From JAGVUD01 sp052033935 (GTDB taxonomy: Bacteria; Armatimonadota; UBA5829; DSUL01): a DNA stretch of 7,998 nt. Below, piece after piece: positions 5,944-7,998 of this stretch (position 1 is the stretch's first letter; every line of letters starts with the position of its first letter). The translations under genes and the position numbers were made by a program. The stretch spans positions 1 to 7,998 of the forward strand of contig JBPOJE010000033.1 in the NCBI GenBank assembly GCA_052033935.1, read 5' to 3'. The notes beneath the pieces are model-generated. The model did no database searches. It worked only from the letters and a program-made list of their open reading frames with translations, and was not told where the DNA came from.

Positions 5944-5977
5944 GGCGCGCGGGCATCGGCGGAGGATAACGCGCGCC
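5944..5977 (+). repeat. Inverted repeat in the leader of the isomerase pair
   Basis: GGCGCGCG (5944-5951) and CGCGCGCC (5970-5977) form a perfect 8-bp stem around an 18-base loop, about 75 bases upstream of the first isomerase gene. The loop contains GGCGGAGG, which looks like a Shine-Dalgarno but is not followed by a start codon in the isomerase frame. It may be a leader structure. Simple alternating GC repeats also arise by chance in such GC-rich DNA. Confidence 0.25.
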
Positions 5978-6051
5978 TGTGTGCGAAATGCTTCAGCGGC
6001 AGACTACAAAAACGGGGGCGCGGCACGGGCGCTCCGGAACGGACGGACACA

Positions 6052-6807
6052 ATGGCAATACCAGTTGCGCTTCAGATGTACACACTCCGGGATCAGGCGT
6101 CGACGGATTTCCGCGGCACGCTCGCGGACGTGGCTCGGATCGGCTACGCGGGGGTCGAGCTTGCGGGCACGGGCGGACTCACGGCTCAGGAACTGGCGAA
6201 GGCTCTCTCAGACTTGGGGCTCAAGTGCGCGGGCTCGCACGAGGGCATGGACCGGCTCGAAAGCGACTTCAACGCGGTCGTGGACTTTCAGAAAGAGATC
6301 GGGAACAGCTTCGTGGTGATCCCCTGGCTCGCCGAAGAGCGCAGGAAGGGCGCGGCGGGCTGGATCGAGACGGCGGGCAAGATGAGCGAGATCGGCCACA
6401 TGCTGAAAGAAGAAGGCCTGCAGCTCTGCTATCACAACCACTCGTTCGAGTTCGAGAAGTTCGACGGGGAGTACGGTCTCGATCTGCTCTACGCCAACTC
6501 CTGCGCCGATGCGGTGCAGGCCGAGCTGGACACCTACTGGGTGAAGCACGGCGGCGAGGACCCGATCGAGTACATCAACCGCTATGCGGGCAGGGCTCCG
6601 CTGATCCACATCAAGGACATGGCGGCGGGCGAAGACCGCGCGTTCGCGGAGATCGGTGAGGGCATCCTCGACATGCAGGGCATCTTCGAGGCGGCAAAGA
6701 AGGCCGGTTCGGCGTGGATGATCGTCGAGCAGGACACCTGCAAGCGCCCGCCCATCGAGAGCGTGAAGCTGAGCTTCGACAACATCAAGAAGATGGGGTA
6801 TGCCTGA
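6052..6807 (+). CDS. Sugar phosphate isomerase/epimerase, xylose isomerase-like TIM barrel (copy 1)
   Basis: This 251-residue enzyme belongs to the AP_endonuc_2/xylose isomerase-like family, which includes IolE, hydroxypyruvate isomerase and keto-sugar epimerases. It opens with IPVALQMYTLRDQ, the usual first strand. Probable metal and substrate residues follow the family order: H128 and H130 in YHNHSFEFE with E133, D160 in ELDTYWVKHGG, H186 in PLIHIKDM and E226 in MIVEQDTC. The length is typical for the single-domain form. The ATG at 6052 is chosen because family homology starts there; the open frame upstream lacks similarity. The Shine-Dalgarno is weak (GGACGGA). The substrate cannot be told from sequence. 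The gene leads a two-gene unit with a paralogue 12 bases downstream. Confidence 0.88.
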   Translation: MAIPVALQMYTLRDQASTDFRGTLADVARIGYAGVELAGTGGLTAQELAKALSDLGLKCAGSHEGMDRLESDFNAVVDFQKEIGNSFVVIPWLAEERRKGAAGWIETAGKMSEIGHMLKEEGLQLCYHNHSFEFEKFDGEYGLDLLYANSCADAVQAELDTYWVKHGGEDPIEYINRYAGRAPLIHIKDMAAGEDRAFAEIGEGILDMQGIFEAAKKAGSAWMIVEQDTCKRPPIESVKLSFDNIKKMGYA

Positions 6808-6819
6808 GCGGAGGCTGAG

Positions 6820-7581
6820 TTGACTGACATACCGGTTGCTCTGACGATGTACACCGTCCGCGACGATGCGGCGAAGGACTACTTCGGCACGGTCCGCAAA
6901 GTGGCGGAGATGGGGTACCGGGGCATTCAGACGCACTTTCAGGTGTGCGACGCGGCGGAGTTGCGCGAACTGTGCGCGGGGCTCGGAATCGCGATCTGCG
7001 GGGTGCATACGGGGCTGGACAGGATGCAGAACGATCTGGACGCGGTCATCGCGTTCAACCAAGCTCTTGGCTGTCCCGACGTGACCTGCCCATCGCTTCC
7101 TGAGCAGTACCGCAGTGAGGACGGTTTCCGCCGCGCGGGCGAAGAGCTGAGCGCCATTGGCGCGGCGCTGAGGGAGGCCGGAATCCGGCTGACGTACCAC
7201 AACCACGCCTTCGAGTTTGAGGAGTTCAACGGGCGGCGGGGGTACGACATTCTCTTCGAAGCCGCGGATGCCGAAAACCTGAAGGCGGAGCCGGACGTGT
7301 ACTGGATGCGCTACGGCGGAGTGGACCCGGTCGAGTATATGCGCAAGCTATCGGGGAGCATTCCGTTGCTGCACATCAAGGAGATGGCCGGGGACGCGGA
7401 GCGCTCGATGGCCGAGATCGGCGAGGGAGTGTTCGACTGGCAGGCTATCTTCGCGGCGGCGCGCGAGTGCGGGGTGGAGTGGGCGATCGTTGAGCAGGAC
7501 GTCTGCCAGTGCCCGCCGCTCGAAAGCACGCTGCTCAGCATCGAGAACCTGCGGCGGATGGGGTTGGCGTCAGGCGTCTGA
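6820..7581 (+). CDS. Sugar phosphate isomerase/epimerase, xylose isomerase-like TIM barrel (copy 2)
   Basis: This 253-residue paralogue of the preceding gene aligns along its full length: IPVALTMYTVRDD, YHNHAFEFEEFNG, PDVYWMRYGGVDPVEYM, PLLHIKEM, AEIGEGVFDWQ and VEQDVCQCPP. The presumed metal set is conserved (H127, H129, E132, D159, H185, E225). The first third differs most, around residues 36-60 and 84-100, the barrel loops that usually shape the substrate pocket, so the two enzymes may use different substrates or act in sequence. Translation starts at TTG 6820, with GGAGG at 6810-6814 five bases upstream; this site sits in the 12-base gap after the first gene. The 3' end overlaps the convergent glycosyltransferase gene by 12 bases. 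Confidence 0.88.
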   Translation: MTDIPVALTMYTVRDDAAKDYFGTVRKVAEMGYRGIQTHFQVCDAAELRELCAGLGIAICGVHTGLDRMQNDLDAVIAFNQALGCPDVTCPSLPEQYRSEDGFRRAGEELSAIGAALREAGIRLTYHNHAFEFEEFNGRRGYDILFEAADAENLKAEPDVYWMRYGGVDPVEYMRKLSGSIPLLHIKEMAGDAERSMAEIGEGVFDWQAIFAAARECGVEWAIVEQDVCQCPPLESTLLSIENLRRMGLASGV

Positions 7582-7998
7582 ATCCGGGCTCTCCCGCGGA
7601 AGGGAGGGAAACTCATCCGGCACGGGCGGATCGAGAGCATCCGCGTCCGCCAGCGCGCGCTCGGCGGCCTCAATGACAGCATCGGCTTCGATGTTGACCA
7701 TACAGGCGCGGCCGATGGAGCAGGTGCGCCGGAAGCAGGGGCTGCAGTCAACAGGGTGCCGGACGACGAGGTGCCCCAGCCCCTGCGGGCCGGTGATGTT
7801 GGGATCGCTCGGACCGTAAAGCCCCACAACCTGCGTTCCGAGCGCGGCGGCGACGTGAAGCGCCCCCGAGTCCACGCCGATGAACAGGTCCGCGCGGTCG
7901 AGCAGCGCGGCCCATTCGCCCTCGCTCGTCCTGCCGGTCATATCCAGAATCGGGCCGCGCGCGAGTTCGATGATGCGCCCGGCCGGTTCGGTGCCGGT
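7570..7998 (-). CDS. Glycosyltransferase family 9 (heptosyltransferase-like), C-terminal part
   Basis: The last 142 codons are visible; the gene runs off the right edge, so its start is missing. The frame stays open to the window end (TGTEPAGRIIELARG...). Family 9 signatures are clear: WAALLDRADLFIGVDSGALH, AAALGTQVVGLYGPSDP, and the cysteine-rich end DCSPCFRRTCSIGRACM. This is the nucleotide-sugar-binding half of a GT-B enzyme such as an ADP-heptose:LPS heptosyltransferase or a related surface-polysaccharide transferase. It acts at the cytoplasmic face of the inner membrane. The tail after residue 120 of the visible part is acidic and proline-rich, and probably disordered. The acceptor is unknown. 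It converges on, and overlaps, the second isomerase gene. Confidence 0.87.
   Translation of the reverse strand, partial: TGTEPAGRIIELARGPILDMTGRTSEGEWAALLDRADLFIGVDSGALHVAAALGTQVVGLYGPSDPNITGPQGLGHLVVRHPVDCSPCFRRTCSIGRACMVNIEADAVIEAAERALADADALDPPVPDEFPSLPRESPDSDA

Noticed and set aside
5686..6051. N-terminal extension of the first isomerase frame
   Set aside because: The frame is open but the residues resemble nothing, run antisense to the LysM gene, and family homology begins exactly at the ATG at 6052.

Overview
This is a GC-rich bacterial chromosome segment of about 8 kb. It holds a mobile or accessory left end and two ordinary metabolic neighbourhoods. The LysM protein with a signal peptide and a membrane anchor, and the family-9 glycosyltransferase at the right edge, fit a diderm bacterium with a surface polysaccharide or LPS. 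Nothing here fixes the phylum. A deep-branching lineage such as Armatimonadota is plausible but is only an impression from gene content.

Left end (1-1336): the window opens in the last codons of an IS21-family IstB-type helper ATPase (1-90), followed by the IS terminus (about 99-127). Next comes a gene-free stretch of about 390 bases. It contains a nested palindromic array built from four copies of a TGTCCAAGA-like motif (134-308), which resembles a MITE or an orphan IS end, and a small REP-like palindrome (345-365). A two-gene toxin-antitoxin module follows: an excisionase/MerR-like HTH antitoxin (517-843) and, directly abutting it, a PIN-domain VapC-type toxin (844-1245). A strong GC hairpin closes this module.

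Centre (1337-4975): three tightly packed co-directional genes form a likely glycerol-3-phosphate operon. They encode a HAD class IIA phosphatase, an FAD-dependent glycerol-3-phosphate dehydrogenase (glpD) and a glycerol-3-phosphate:phosphate antiporter (glpT). The reading frames overlap by 4 and 8 bases. Together they could import G3P, oxidise it to dihydroxyacetone phosphate, and dephosphorylate excess G3P or a related phosphoester.

Right part (4976-7998): a minus-strand gene, convergent with glpT, encodes a signal peptide-LysM-Pro/Ala linker-TM-small cytoplasmic domain protein. Its tail looks like FliO of the flagellar export apparatus. A divergent region carrying a perfect 16-bp palindrome and a 12-bp AT palindrome separates it from two tandem, paralogous xylose-isomerase-like TIM-barrel (sugar phosphate isomerase/epimerase) genes. 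The window ends in the C-terminal part of a minus-strand glycosyltransferase family 9 gene, whose end overlaps the second isomerase gene.

I do not see a wholly new system. The items most worth following up are the motif array beside the IS end, the unusual antitoxin-toxin pairing, the phosphatase-glpD-glpT cassette, and the LysM/FliO-like hybrid.
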